A stretch of DNA of 64,000 bases from Methylobacterium sp. (GCA_020253445.1 JADCBP010000008.1:1-64000); one strand, 5' to 3'; positions 17,146-25,343 are shown, numbered from the stretch's first letter. The notes: generated by a model from the sequence alone, not told the origin. Numbers and translations: made by a program.

Positions 17146-20100
17146 GCTTGCCCCCCGAGCGAGATCAGTTCGTTGATGTTGAAGACGACAGCCGTCTCCG
17201 CGAAACCCAGCTCGCGCTTGAAGAAGCGGCGGACGTAGATCGGCTGATGCGCGAAGCCGTTCGAGACGCGCACGAGCGCCAGGATGAAAGCATCCGGCGC
17301 ATTCAGCGATGCCAGGATTTCGTTCTTCGTCAGAATAACATCACGAGCATCGGCATGTCTGCCTTTGACTTCCAAAAACCGTAAGTGTCCTGTGGAGTTA
17401 TCCCGGCTTTCGATGTCGTAGCCTTTGTTTTCTGCCGAAACATCGCGCGGGCTGTGCCCAAGACTGCGCTCATGCGCCATGACCGATTCCATGGCGAGCC
17501 GCTCGACCTCGGCCCTAGCGAGCGGGTCCTCGGAAAACCCAGTCGGCTTCGCGGCTTCCGCCGGTGCCAGCTGCGCCAACAAGCCACGCGGAATGATCAG
17601 CGCCGCGCCCTTGAGCACGGGGGGCAGCGCTGTGATCTGACGCTCCCTGTCGAGCTCGGTCTGGCGGCGATGCAGACGCTCGACGAGCCGCGCCGCCGTC
17701 GCCTCGGCGTTCTGCGCGTTGATGCGCTGCTCCTTGCCCGCCCGCTCTTCCTCGCGCAGGCGCGCTGCACGCGCATCCCAGTAGTTGATCTCCCGATTGA
17801 GTCGTGCCCGGACCTCCCGCTCGACCTTGTCGATCTCGGTGAGGCGGCGCGTGCGCACCTCGTTCAGGTGATCGGGCACCAGTTTGCCGATCGCGTAGCC
17901 GAAAGCCTGGTCCTCGACCTTGCCGGAGAGCCAGGGCGAGTTCATCGCCGGCACGATGAGCGGCCGCTCATCCTCGGTAATCGGCCGGTAATCGAGATAC
18001 GGCGCCGGTCCGCCATCCATGGCGCGGCCACCATCTTTCAGCTCGATGAATTGGAGGCGTTGGGAGACGACGCGCGGCTCGCCGCTCTTGACCGTCCGGC
18101 CGTCCCGGATCGCGTGTTCCAGATAGACGAGAAGACGCGGCTCCGTGCCGGCATCCCCTTCGTCGACCAAGACGCCGCCCTGCTTGAGGAGCGGCTGGTA
18201 GCGTTCGAGGACGATATCGACCGTGGCGTCCAGAAGCGGATGCCCAGGTGCCAGCAACTCCGCTTGCGGCTGGCCGGCGATGAGGTTCTTCTCAAAAGTG
18301 ACGCGCGCATAGCGGTCGAGCACCGGATCGCTCCGGCCGATAAGACGGTCGCGTTCCTTCAGGATCGGCGGGACCCGGCTGATCTCAAAGCGGCCCTTCT
18401 CCCGCTCTGAAATCTTGCCCCCCAGCAGGGTGAATGCCTCGCGGAAGAAGCCCGCAATGAAATGCGGCTGAAGCCGGCGGGCCTGAGCCCGCTCCATCTG
18501 TTCGCGAATGGCCGAGACCGCGTTGGGGTCCATGCCTTCGGACGTCAGCTTGCGTTCCGCGACGAGCTTCTCGATCGCGCCGACATCGACCGCGCCATCG
18601 ACCTTCCGGAAGAGTTCCGCCTTCTTCTCGGGTCGATCGCCGTAGCGGATCGCGTCCACGAGAAGGTCTCGCAGGGCCTGGCCTTCGAAGAGCTCGCCCA
18701 GCACGTCATAGACCTTGCCGCCGAGCGCGACACGGGCCTCCTCCAGCTTTTCGAGGAGACGGCGGTAAACCTCGCCTTCGCGCGTGTTCGCGGCGCAGAG
18801 GTTCCACAAATGGCAGACCTCGGTCTGGCCGATGCGGTGGATGCGGCCGAAACGCTGTTCGAGCCGGTTCGGGTTCCAGGGCAGGTCATAGTTGACCATC
18901 AGGTGCGCGCCGCGCTGGAGGTTCACACCTTCGCCAGCGGCGTCGTTCGCGATCATGACCCGGACCAACGGGTCCGAGTTGAAGGCCGCGATGGCGGCAC
19001 GGCGCGCTTCACGCGCAATGCCACCGTGGATGACAACCACGGACGCCGGATCGCCGGCCTTCGCCGCGATCTTCTGCTGAAGATACTCCAGCGTGTCCTT
19101 GGGCTCCGTGAAGATGAGGATCTTGCGGCGAAGCCCCGTTGCCGGGTCCATCATCATCGGCTCGTCGAGGATGGATTCGAGCTCGCGCCATTTCGCATCC
19201 TTGCCGGACAGCTTCAGGCGCAGCGCCCGCTCTTCGAGATCGCGAAGGATCGCAATCTCGGCTTCGAGCTCGAGGAGTGTTTGGGCGGCCGTCGCCTGAT
19301 CGACAATCGCCTCTTCGGCCGCTTCAGCCTCGGCTCCCGGAACCTCCTCGATATCGTCCGGATCGTAGCTCGGCAGCGCCGGAGGCCGATGCAGCGAGGT
19401 GCCGCTACCCTCGCGCATCAGCTTTTCTTCGCGAAGCCGGTCTTCCAGCCGCTTGCGGCGGCGTTCGAGCGAGCGGTGGATGGCGGCGGGCGAGGATGCC
19501 AGTCGGCGTTGAAGGATCTGAAGCGCGAAGCCGACGCTCATCCGCCGCTTGTCATCGCCCGTCCGGTCCGCACGATTCATCTCCTCGCGGACATAGGTCG
19601 TGACCGCCTGATAGAGGTCCGTCTCTTCAGGGCTCAGCGCATAGCTCGCCGTATAGGCGCGGCGCTCCGGAAAGAGCGGCGTTCCGTCGAAGCGGTATAG
19701 CTCTTCCTTGGTCAGGCGGCGCATAAGGTCGGACACGTCCGCCTTGTGCACGCCCTCGCGGAAGCGGCCTTCGAACCGATCCGCATCGAGTAGCCCCATG
19801 AACAGCTGGAAATCCGCTTCCTTGCCGTTATGCGGCGTCGCTGACATCAATAGAAGGTTGCGAGTCCGGGTTCCTAGCAGCTTGCCCAGCTTGTGGCGCT
19901 GCGTTTCCTTCACCTCGCCGCCGAAATACGAGGCGGCCATCCGGTGGGCTTCGTCGCAGATGATCAAATCCCAGTCCGGCGCGGCCTCGAACTTCGCTTT
20001 CAGCTCGTCTGAGCGCGCCGCCATGTCGAGACGCACGATCATCCGGTGCTTGTCGATGAACGGGTTTCCCGTCACCGACGCTTCGATCTGGTCGCGCGTC

Positions 20101-20642
20101 AGGAGGTCGAAGGATAAACCGAACTTCTCGGCAAGCTCGTCCTGCCATTGTTCGACGAGGCTTCCCGGCGCGACGATCAGACAGCGCTCCAGGTCTCCCC
20201 GGATGAGAAGCTCCTTGATCAGAAGGCCCGCCATCACGGTCTTGCCGGCGCCCGGGTCATCCGCAAGCAGAAAGCGCAACGGTTGACGCGGCAGCATCTC
20301 GCCGTAAACGGCCGTGATCTGGTGCGGCAGCGCTTCGATCTGCGAGGCGCTGACGGCCAGATACGGATCGAAGAGATGCGCCAATCGGATGCGATAGGCT
20401 TCGGAGGCCAACCGGAGCAGGCCCGCATCGGCGTCGAAACCGTAAGCGCGCCCAGCTTCAACGAACTCGAAACCCACCTCTTCGCCGCGATAAACAAGGC
20501 GCTCGCCCACGCGCCCGTCGACCCGGAAGACAAGATTCAAGGCATCGGGCCCAAAGCGGGATACAGAAACGACTTCCGCCACCGCGGGGCCATCGAGACC
20601 CTTGAGCCGAGTGCCCGGCTTGATGTCATCGAAACCGGGCAT
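17142..20642 (-). CDS. SNF2-family helicase with C-terminal NOV_C/DUF3883 domain
   Basis: 1166 residues from the ATG at 20642, preceded by GGAGA; an in-frame TTG further upstream is less likely. Walker A is DDPGAGKT (128-135), the DEAH box is at 230-233, and SATPHN and the helicase C domain follow (HGGIAREARR ... NRLEQRFGRIHRIGQ). A long coiled-coil region with many Arg/Glu lies in the last third. The C-terminal 100 residues match DUF3883/NOV_C: GYDIESRD, then LRFLEVKGR. D and ExK in that order are those of PD-(D/E)xK nucleases. It is likely a DNA translocase with a possible nuclease tail. It is coupled to the methylase by overlap and sits 42 bases after the RES toxin. Confidence 0.85.
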   Translation of the reverse strand: MPGFDDIKPGTRLKGLDGPAVAEVVSVSRFGPDALNLVFRVDGRVGERLVYRGEEVGFEFVEAGRAYGFDADAGLLRLASEAYRIRLAHLFDPYLAVSASQIEALPHQITAVYGEMLPRQPLRFLLADDPGAGKTVMAGLLIKELLIRGDLERCLIVAPGSLVEQWQDELAEKFGLSFDLLTRDQIEASVTGNPFIDKHRMIVRLDMAARSDELKAKFEAAPDWDLIICDEAHRMAASYFGGEVKETQRHKLGKLLGTRTRNLLLMSATPHNGKEADFQLFMGLLDADRFEGRFREGVHKADVSDLMRRLTKEELYRFDGTPLFPERRAYTASYALSPEETDLYQAVTTYVREEMNRADRTGDDKRRMSVGFALQILQRRLASSPAAIHRSLERRRKRLEDRLREEKLMREGSGTSLHRPPALPSYDPDDIEEVPGAEAEAAEEAIVDQATAAQTLLELEAEIAILRDLEERALRLKLSGKDAKWRELESILDEPMMMDPATGLRRKILIFTEPKDTLEYLQQKIAAKAGDPASVVVIHGGIAREARRAAIAAFNSDPLVRVMIANDAAGEGVNLQRGAHLMVNYDLPWNPNRLEQRFGRIHRIGQTEVCHLWNLCAANTREGEVYRRLLEKLEEARVALGGKVYDVLGELFEGQALRDLLVDAIRYGDRPEKKAELFRKVDGAVDVGAIEKLVAERKLTSEGMDPNAVSAIREQMERAQARRLQPHFIAGFFREAFTLLGGKISEREKGRFEISRVPPILKERDRLIGRSDPVLDRYARVTFEKNLIAGQPQAELLAPGHPLLDATVDIVLERYQPLLKQGGVLVDEGDAGTEPRLLVYLEHAIRDGRTVKSGEPRVVSQRLQFIELKDGGRAMDGGPAPYLDYRPITEDERPLIVPAMNSPWLSGKVEDQAFGYAIGKLVPDHLNEVRTRRLTEIDKVEREVRARLNREINYWDARAARLREEERAGKEQRINAQNAEATAARLVERLHRRQTELDRERQITALPPVLKGAALIIPRGLLAQLAPAEAAKPTGFSEDPLARAEVERLAMESVMAHERSLGHSPRDVSAENKGYDIESRDNSTGHLRFLEVKGRHADARDVILTKNEILASLNAPDAFILALVRVSNGFAHQPIYVRRFFKRELGFAETAVVFNINELISLGGQA

Positions 20643-20684
20643 CGTTCGTCTCCAATCCCTCGCGTTCAAAATGGTTTTGCAACA

Positions 20685-21386
20685 TCATGACAATGCGCTC
20701 CCCGCAAGGGACCGCTTCTCATACACGTCCCGGACCTTTTCCCCATCCCAGACGTAGCAGAGATGTCGCTCCTGCCGGCAGTTGGCGAGGAGCTTCGGGC
20801 GGAAGACGGCGACGCATTCGCCAGCCAGGCGGCGGACGCTCGTATAGGCGATGCCGTTCGAGCCGGCGGCCCTTAGCGTCCGGGCCAGATGTTGCCCCGG
20901 GGGGTAATTCTCGTTGTCGTAGACGAGCTGATAGGTCGCTTGCTGGCCCCGGATGTCGTGGAGCTCGCCGTCGAGATCGACGAGGTAGACGCGCCGGTCG
21001 AGCTCCTGGGCGGCTTCCTTGGTCCGGCGCATGAAACGCGCGGCGTGATAGACCGTCTCGGCAATCGCCGTCTCGAGGTCGTTCGCGGCGTAGAACACGC
21101 CGTAGCTGCCATCTGTGAAGCGGCTGCCTTCCGGGTTCAGATGCGTGAAGGCCGCCATGATGATGCTGGTGCCCGGCCCGCTGATGCGCTCATCGCGGGG
21201 AACGAGCTGGATTTCGCCGATCTCATCGCGCAGGCGCGGATTGGTCATGGATTCGAGCTCGATAACCGCTTCGAGGTCCTCCGGCGCCGCCACGCGGTCG
21301 AAGAGCCCGATCGGCGGAAACCGGCTCGGAATGATCCGGAAACACGGCTTCCAGTCGATATGCGTAAGCGGCGGCGCTCCCGTCAT
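20685..21386 (-). CDS. RES-domain toxin
   Basis: 233 residues from the ATG at 21386. The RES core is visible as RFTDGSYGVFYAANDLETAI followed by AETVYHAARF, with the conserved Arg, Tyr and Glu of the family, and a closing VAVFRPKLL segment. RES toxins degrade NAD+ and arrest growth when unpaired. The start overlaps the antitoxin stop by four bases (ATGA), the standard antitoxin-first order. Downstream the helicase follows on the same strand after 42 bases without an obvious terminator, so the toxin appears to be transcribed with the methylase/helicase/ATPase genes. Confidence 0.88.
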   Translation of the reverse strand: MTGAPPLTHIDWKPCFRIIPSRFPPIGLFDRVAAPEDLEAVIELESMTNPRLRDEIGEIQLVPRDERISGPGTSIIMAAFTHLNPEGSRFTDGSYGVFYAANDLETAIAETVYHAARFMRRTKEAAQELDRRVYLVDLDGELHDIRGQQATYQLVYDNENYPPGQHLARTLRAAGSNGIAYTSVRRLAGECVAVFRPKLLANCRQERHLCYVWDGEKVRDVYEKRSLAGSALS

Positions 21387-21787
21387 GCGAGGCCGCCGCG
21401 TTGCGCATCGAGGTATTGCCGCACGACGAAAAGGTCTGCGACCTGGCCGGAGAGCATGCGTTGAAGCGCCGAGCGCCCGTTGAAGAGCGGCGCCTCGTTC
21501 GGCTTCTTCACCCAGGCATCGGCTGAGGCTTCGTTTGGCAGCAGGATCTGCAAGGCCTTCCAGATGCCGAGGATGTAGGAGATCCGCTCCAGCGTATCCT
21601 TCGGCAGCGCCACCTCCTGGCTCTTCTTCCAGCCGAAGAAGGTCGAGCGGGCGGTGACGCCGAGAAGCGTCATCTGCTCCTCGGGCGAGAGCTTCCATTC
21701 CTCCGCGATACGGAAGAAGGTTCGAAGCGCCGGCCCCGAGAGGCCGCGGCGGTCGAATTTCGGGCTTGCTGACGCGAGAACACCCAT
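21383..21787 (-). CDS. Xre/MbcA/ParS-type antitoxin of the RES pair
   Basis: 134 residues. The N-terminal half carries an Xre-like helix-turn-helix (EEQMTLLGVTARSTFFGWKK), and the C-terminal part the antitoxin toxin-binding domain (WVKKPNEAPLFNGRSALQRM ... VVRQYLDAQRGG), matching the DUF2384 pattern. It neutralises the RES toxin and probably represses its own promoter through the palindrome at 21819-21836. ATG 21787 follows AGGAGGTGCCTC. It is the first gene of a five-gene minus-strand run. Confidence 0.88.
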   Translation of the reverse strand: MGVLASASPKFDRRGLSGPALRTFFRIAEEWKLSPEEQMTLLGVTARSTFFGWKKSQEVALPKDTLERISYILGIWKALQILLPNEASADAWVKKPNEAPLFNGRSALQRMLSGQVADLFVVRQYLDAQRGGLA

Positions 21788-21818
21788 GAGGCACCTCCTG
21801 TCTGGTTCCTTTCAGATA

Positions 21819-21836
21819 TAGTCCATATTTGGACTA
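21819..21836. promoter_or_regulatory. Operator palindrome of the RES/Xre operon
   Basis: TAGTCCA and TGGACTA are exact inverted arms separated by TATT. It lies 32 bases upstream of the antitoxin ATG, where the -10 region should be, as expected for autoregulation by the Xre antitoxin. The region between this and parA (start 21938) is A+T-rich and would hold both divergent promoters. Confidence 0.6.
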
Positions 21837-21937
21837 AATTCAATGATCATGACAGATTCGAGCATTCCTGGGGATTTTTCTGGCCGTTTCGATATGCGCG
21901 ATATATATTTTGCGTATCCAAAAGCTATGGAGGCCCT

Positions 21938-22597
21938 ATGATCTACACCGTGGGCGGGATCAAAGGCGGCAGTGGCAAGACCACCGTCGCGACCAATCTC
22001 GCCGTGCTCCTGAACCATGCCGGGCGCGATGTGCTGCTCGTCGATGCCGACGATCAGGAAAGCGCCACCGACTTCACGACCTGGCGCAGCGAGACGCTCC
22101 TCGGCAATGTCGGCTACACCGCCGTGCAGCTCTCGGGTGTCAACGTCCGCCGCGAGGTCGCAGCGCTCGCAAAGAAGTATTCCGATGTCGTCATCGATGT
22201 CGGCGGGCGCGATACGACCAGCCAGCGCGCGGCGCTCTCGGTTGCCAACGTCGCCCTCTTTCCCTTCGTGCCCCGTTCGCTCGATGTCTGGACCCTCGAA
22301 AAGCTTGCTCGCCTCATCGACGAGATCACGCCGGCGAACCCGGAGCTCAAGTGCTTCGCCTTCATCAACCGGGCCGATCATGCCGGCCAGGACAACATCG
22401 GCGCCGAGACCGCGATCCGTGAAGCCCGGCAGTTGACGTTGCTCGACGTCCAGCTTCGAACCCGCAAGGCCTTCGCCAATGCCGCCGCCCAGGGGCTTGC
22501 CGTCGCCGAGGTGAAGCCGGTCGATACCAAGGCAACCCAGGAATTCAACGCGCTCTTCGCGGCCGTCACCGGCCTCGAGCCGCCACATCTCTTCTGA
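21938..22597 (+). CDS. parA: ParA-family partition ATPase
   Basis: 219 residues, the short type without an N-terminal DNA-binding domain (type Ib-like). The deviant Walker A is KGGSGKTT at residues 9-16, with LLVDADDQESATDF as A' motif near 33-46. It binds non-specific DNA in an ATP-dependent way and, with its partner, segregates the replicon. ATG 21938 follows TGGAGGCC. The next gene, an RHH-like partner, starts 10 bases after its stop. A+T-rich repeats of ATAT/GCG type just upstream (21888-21920) could be the centromere. Confidence 0.88.
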   Translation: MIYTVGGIKGGSGKTTVATNLAVLLNHAGRDVLLVDADDQESATDFTTWRSETLLGNVGYTAVQLSGVNVRREVAALAKKYSDVVIDVGGRDTTSQRAALSVANVALFPFVPRSLDVWTLEKLARLIDEITPANPELKCFAFINRADHAGQDNIGAETAIREARQLTLLDVQLRTRKAFANAAAQGLAVAEVKPVDTKATQEFNALFAAVTGLEPPHLF

Positions 22598-22607
22598 GGA
22601 TCATTCG

Positions 22608-22886
22608 ATGCCCATCACCAAGAAGCCCGTGCGCGCGAAAGCGGCCGAGCCAGCGACACCCACCGGCGTCGATGTTGACGCGATCATCGAGCGGGGCGGG
22701 ACGGTTCCCTCGGAAGCCGTAAAACGCGGTCCGGCCAAGACGGAACGCAAGGCCGTCCTCCTGCAGCTCTATCCCACGATCCTCGACCAGATCGCCGAGG
22801 AGATCGCGAAAAGCCCGGTCCGGATGACCCGCCAGACCTGGATCGAGCTCGCCATCGTCGAGAAGCTGAAGCGCGACCGAGCATAG
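22608..22886 (+). CDS. ParG-like ribbon-helix-helix partition partner
   Basis: 92 residues: an unstructured basic N-terminus (about 1-30), then VLLQLYPTILDQIAEEIAKS followed by RQTWIELAIVEKLKR, a ribbon-helix-helix DNA-binding fold. In type Ib partition loci such a protein binds the centromere and activates ParA through its flexible N-terminus. It sits directly after parA with 10 bases between. A 12-bp palindrome and A+T-rich sequence follow its stop. Confidence 0.75.
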   Translation: MPITKKPVRAKAAEPATPTGVDVDAIIERGGTVPSEAVKRGPAKTERKAVLLQLYPTILDQIAEEIAKSPVRMTRQTWIELAIVEKLKRDRA

Positions 22887-22900
22887 TTTGAATATATCGA

Positions 22901-22912
22901 CCGTATATACGG
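22901..22912. promoter_or_regulatory. Palindrome CCGTATATACGG after the partition genes
   Basis: This is a perfect 12-bp palindrome within an A+T-rich stretch, located between the RHH gene stop (22886) and the end of the convergent HTH gene (22925). It could be an RHH-binding centromere site. It is too short and lacks a T tract for a terminator. Confidence 0.35.
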
Positions 22913-22924
22913 AGTATATTGGCT

Positions 22925-23227
22925 CTATGGTGTGACGTGAATACTGCGCTCTTCGGGTGAGCTCCGGCGTTGGCGTTTCTCCGCCGCCGTCAGAACCCGG
23001 CGTAAGCGCCCCAGGGTTTCCGGCATCATGCCGTGCCCGCGCTTCCAGCGATGATAGGCAACCCGGCTGATCCCGGCCCTCTGGCACAGTTCCGAGATCG
23101 AGTAACCGACGGCCTGACGGCGCCGCTCCACCTCGGCGACGATCAGGGCATCATGGATGATGTCCTTCCGACGGATGATCAGAACGCCGATAAGTGACCG
23201 AACCAACACACGCCCCAGACTGTTCAA
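22925..23227 (-). CDS. Helix-turn-helix regulator (Cro/C1-like)
   Basis: 100 residues as drawn from 23227. A helix-turn-helix is visible in YSISELCQRAGISRVAYHRW (about 42-61), followed by a basic tail. The start is uncertain; an internal start near IIHDALIVAEVERRR would give about 77 residues. It diverges from the small lipoprotein and secreted-protein genes, and the perfect inverted repeat at 23271-23290 lies between them, so this protein is the likely regulator of that unit. Confidence 0.7.
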   Translation of the reverse strand: MNSLGRVLVRSLIGVLIIRRKDIIHDALIVAEVERRRQAVGYSISELCQRAGISRVAYHRWKRGHGMMPETLGRLRRVLTAAEKRQRRSSPEERSIHVTP

Positions 23228-23270
23228 GAAATGAACGTTTTTACAATTATATATTATCGAATACTCTGAC

Positions 23271-23290
23271 TTTGCTACAAATGTAGCAAA
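23271..23290. promoter_or_regulatory. Operator candidate: 9-bp inverted repeat
   Basis: TTTGCTACA (23271-23279) and TGTAGCAAA (23282-23290) are perfect inverted arms with a two-base spacer, a typical size for an HTH dimer. The flanking DNA (23240-23310) is A+T-rich and holds the divergent promoters of the HTH gene and the lipoprotein gene 24 bases downstream. Confidence 0.6.
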
Positions 23291-23313
23291 TAAATAAGCG
23301 AAGGAATATTCAG

Positions 23314-23442
23314 ATGAACAAGTTGACGAAGTTCATGCTGACGCTGAGCTTGGCCGCATTCGCTGGCTTTGCTCTGTCTGCGTGCGACGACAACAACGAT
23401 GTAAGCTCGGCTTCGGGCTTCGTCGTCGGTAATGACGGCTAA
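23314..23442 (+). CDS. Small lipoprotein (42 aa)
   Basis: ATG 23314 follows AAGGAATATTC. The 42-residue product is a classic lipoprotein precursor: basic start (MNKLTKFM), hydrophobic core (LTLSLAAFAGFA) and a lipobox LSAC with Cys24. The mature part is only about 19 residues (CDDNNDVSSASGFVVGNDG). Aspartates at positions +2 and +3 of the mature peptide may favour retention at the inner membrane by analogy with enterobacteria. It is followed after 46 bases by the secreted protein gene on the same strand. Confidence 0.65.
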   Translation: MNKLTKFMLTLSLAAFAGFALSACDDNNDVSSASGFVVGNDG

Positions 23443-23488
23443 CCGGACGCGGTTGGTCGAATAAGAATAGTTAGGAGACTCCTATTTT

Positions 23489-25231
23489 ATGAAGAAGTTG
23501 TTCAAGAGCTTGGCGATCGCCGGCCTCGCGACGGGGGCTTTGCTCTCGACCGCTGGTCTGGCTTCGGCCCAGCAATTCAACGTGGTGATCGACAAGATCG
23601 AATTGGCCGCCAATGGCGACGCCGTTCCGGTGACCGTGTACCAGCCCTCCGCCGGTGTTGCCGCCACCGCCACCACAACGATCGACCTGTTCAACGCCAG
23701 CCAGAAACTCGGCGTCCGCCTGCCGATCGCAGCCCCGCAAGCCGGCACCTACAACACGATGCTGGTGACGTTCGCATCGATGCAGATTGTCAGCGGCACG
23801 ACAACCCGTGACCTGATGCCCGAATTGCGCGCCGCTCGCGTTCTCGGGACCGATCTGCAGGGTCGTGGCGTTCTCGTCATGGGTGAGTGCGGTGGCGCTT
23901 CCGGCGCCTGTGCCGACCTTGGCGGCGCTGTTTCCGGTGGCACGATCCAGCCGATCGTTTCGACCGGCCTGAACACCGCCATCAGCCTGCCGGCGCTCAA
24001 CGTTTTCTTGCCGAAGTCGGACTTCTCGATCGTCGGCACCCAAGGCGTGCTGCGCTCGACACCGGCATTCGTGCCTGTGGCGACGGAAGTGACCGACAAC
24101 GCCCGTCGACCCAACTTGACGCTCGGGCTCAAACCCTTTGCGTTCCGAACCGTAACGCCTACCGTCACGGGGAATGCGCTGCCCATTCGCGTTGGCTTGT
24201 TTGCCTGCGCCGCCGGCAATGATTGCGCCGCCGGCGTGACCCGCAAGCGCCCGGTTGTGTCGCGCGTCGTCAACCTGGCCGTCTCGCAAGTTACCGGCAC
24301 TCTCGTGACGGATCAATCAGTGGCCGAAGTGACCTTGATCGACGTCCCGGATGGTCATTTCCTGCCGGTTGCCTGGCGTGACGCCAACAACAATGCCCTT
24401 TGGGATGACGGTGAATGGACCGCGCTGGTGCTCGCCAATACCACGAACGCCGCCAACATCCTGACCGTTACCAGCACGATGCCGAATGCAACGTACTCGG
24501 TGGACACCGTCAGTGCCTCGACCATTTCGTCGACCCGCACGGCTGGCACCAACGGTCTCGGCAACAATACCAACAACGGCGTGACCAACACGGATAATGG
24601 CTTCCTCGGTGAAGTCACGCTCCGTATGCCGTCGCGTACCGTGGTTCTGGACATGACGCTGGCCAACACGGCTGCCGAAACCGGCCCGACAACCGGTATT
24701 GCTCTTGTTGGTGACGCCGGTGATCTGCGCCTTACCAACGGCACGGCTGGTGGCATCGTACCGTCAGGGGTTGGTGCTGCGGCTGTCCAAGGCTCGATGA
24801 CCATGTCTGTGTCGATGACCAATTCGATTTCGAAGACGCTTCTCGCTGGTGCGGCTGTCGAGATCTATGGTCTTGCCGACCCAATCGCGGCCGCTACGAC
24901 AACGGCGATCATCGCAGTTTCCAGCACCGCACTTGCGGCCGTCAGTGACACCGCTCTGATTGGCGTGCGTGGCACGATTGCGAACACCACGCCGGTCCGC
25001 ATCTCGGCTGTACCGATGACCTCGATCACGACGATCGGGGACTTGGATGCAGCAGTAAACAAGGGCAGCGCCGGCGAAGCGGGTGTGACGACGTTCGTCA
25101 ACACGATCGTCAAAAGCGGCGTCGCTGTGGGAACGAGCGCGACGAACAACCCTTGGACCACCAAGGTCCTATTCGCGGCCTCGGACAACAATGCGAAAGC
25201 TGTCGGCACCATCCAGCACGTGTTGCCGTAA
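23489..25231 (+). CDS. Large secreted protein of unknown function (580 aa)
   Basis: A clear Sec signal peptide is seen: MKKLFKSLAIAGLATGALLS then TAGLASA-QQ, with cleavage at about residue 27. The mature protein is rich in Thr, Ala, Val, Asn and Gly, has very few Lys/His, and alternates polar and hydrophobic residues, suggesting beta-rich structure. The first 90 mature residues (VVIDKIELA ... AGTYNTMLVTFASM) resemble DUF4382-type carbohydrate- or surface-associated domains, a weak match. Near residue 300 DANNNALWDDGE resembles a calcium-binding loop. No anchor or sorting signal is seen at the C-terminus. Start is set by TAGGAG at 23472. A strong terminator follows. It may be a surface or extracellular cargo protein. 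Confidence 0.7.
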   Translation: MKKLFKSLAIAGLATGALLSTAGLASAQQFNVVIDKIELAANGDAVPVTVYQPSAGVAATATTTIDLFNASQKLGVRLPIAAPQAGTYNTMLVTFASMQIVSGTTTRDLMPELRAARVLGTDLQGRGVLVMGECGGASGACADLGGAVSGGTIQPIVSTGLNTAISLPALNVFLPKSDFSIVGTQGVLRSTPAFVPVATEVTDNARRPNLTLGLKPFAFRTVTPTVTGNALPIRVGLFACAAGNDCAAGVTRKRPVVSRVVNLAVSQVTGTLVTDQSVAEVTLIDVPDGHFLPVAWRDANNNALWDDGEWTALVLANTTNAANILTVTSTMPNATYSVDTVSASTISSTRTAGTNGLGNNTNNGVTNTDNGFLGEVTLRMPSRTVVLDMTLANTAAETGPTTGIALVGDAGDLRLTNGTAGGIVPSGVGAAAVQGSMTMSVSMTNSISKTLLAGAAVEIYGLADPIAAATTTAIIAVSSTALAAVSDTALIGVRGTIANTTPVRISAVPMTSITTIGDLDAAVNKGSAGEAGVTTFVNTIVKSGVAVGTSATNNPWTTKVLFAASDNNAKAVGTIQHVLP

Positions 25232-25249
25232 GCGCAAAGTCCAAAACGG

Positions 25250-25280
25250 AAACCCCCGCTTCGGCGGGGGTTTCTTCTTG
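25250..25280 (+). terminator. Rho-independent terminator
   Basis: AAACCCCCGC (25250-25259) pairs perfectly with GCGGGGGTTT (25264-25273) around the loop TTCG, followed by TTCTTCTT. It lies 18 bases after the stop of the secreted protein gene and isolates it from repA. Confidence 0.9.
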
Positions 25281-25297
25281 CGTGAACCAACGGCTGA

Positions 25298-25321
25298 AAT
25301 GAGGTATATTATTACCTCATT
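25298..25321. promoter_or_regulatory. repA operator: 9-bp inverted repeat
   Basis: AATGAGGTA and TACCTCATT are exact inverted arms with six A/T bases between. The second arm ends 22 bases before the repA ATG. This layout fits autorepression of a replication initiator or action of another regulator on the repA promoter. Confidence 0.55.
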
Positions 25322-25343
25322 CGCTGAAGGGTTCAGGAGGCCC

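Noticed and set aside
17385-19700. Long plus-strand frames
   Set aside because: They are antisense to the SNF2 helicase, whose motifs are intact on the minus strand.
20643-20669. TTG start for the helicase giving nine more residues
   Set aside because: The ATG at 20642 has a GGAGA site at good spacing; the TTG has none.
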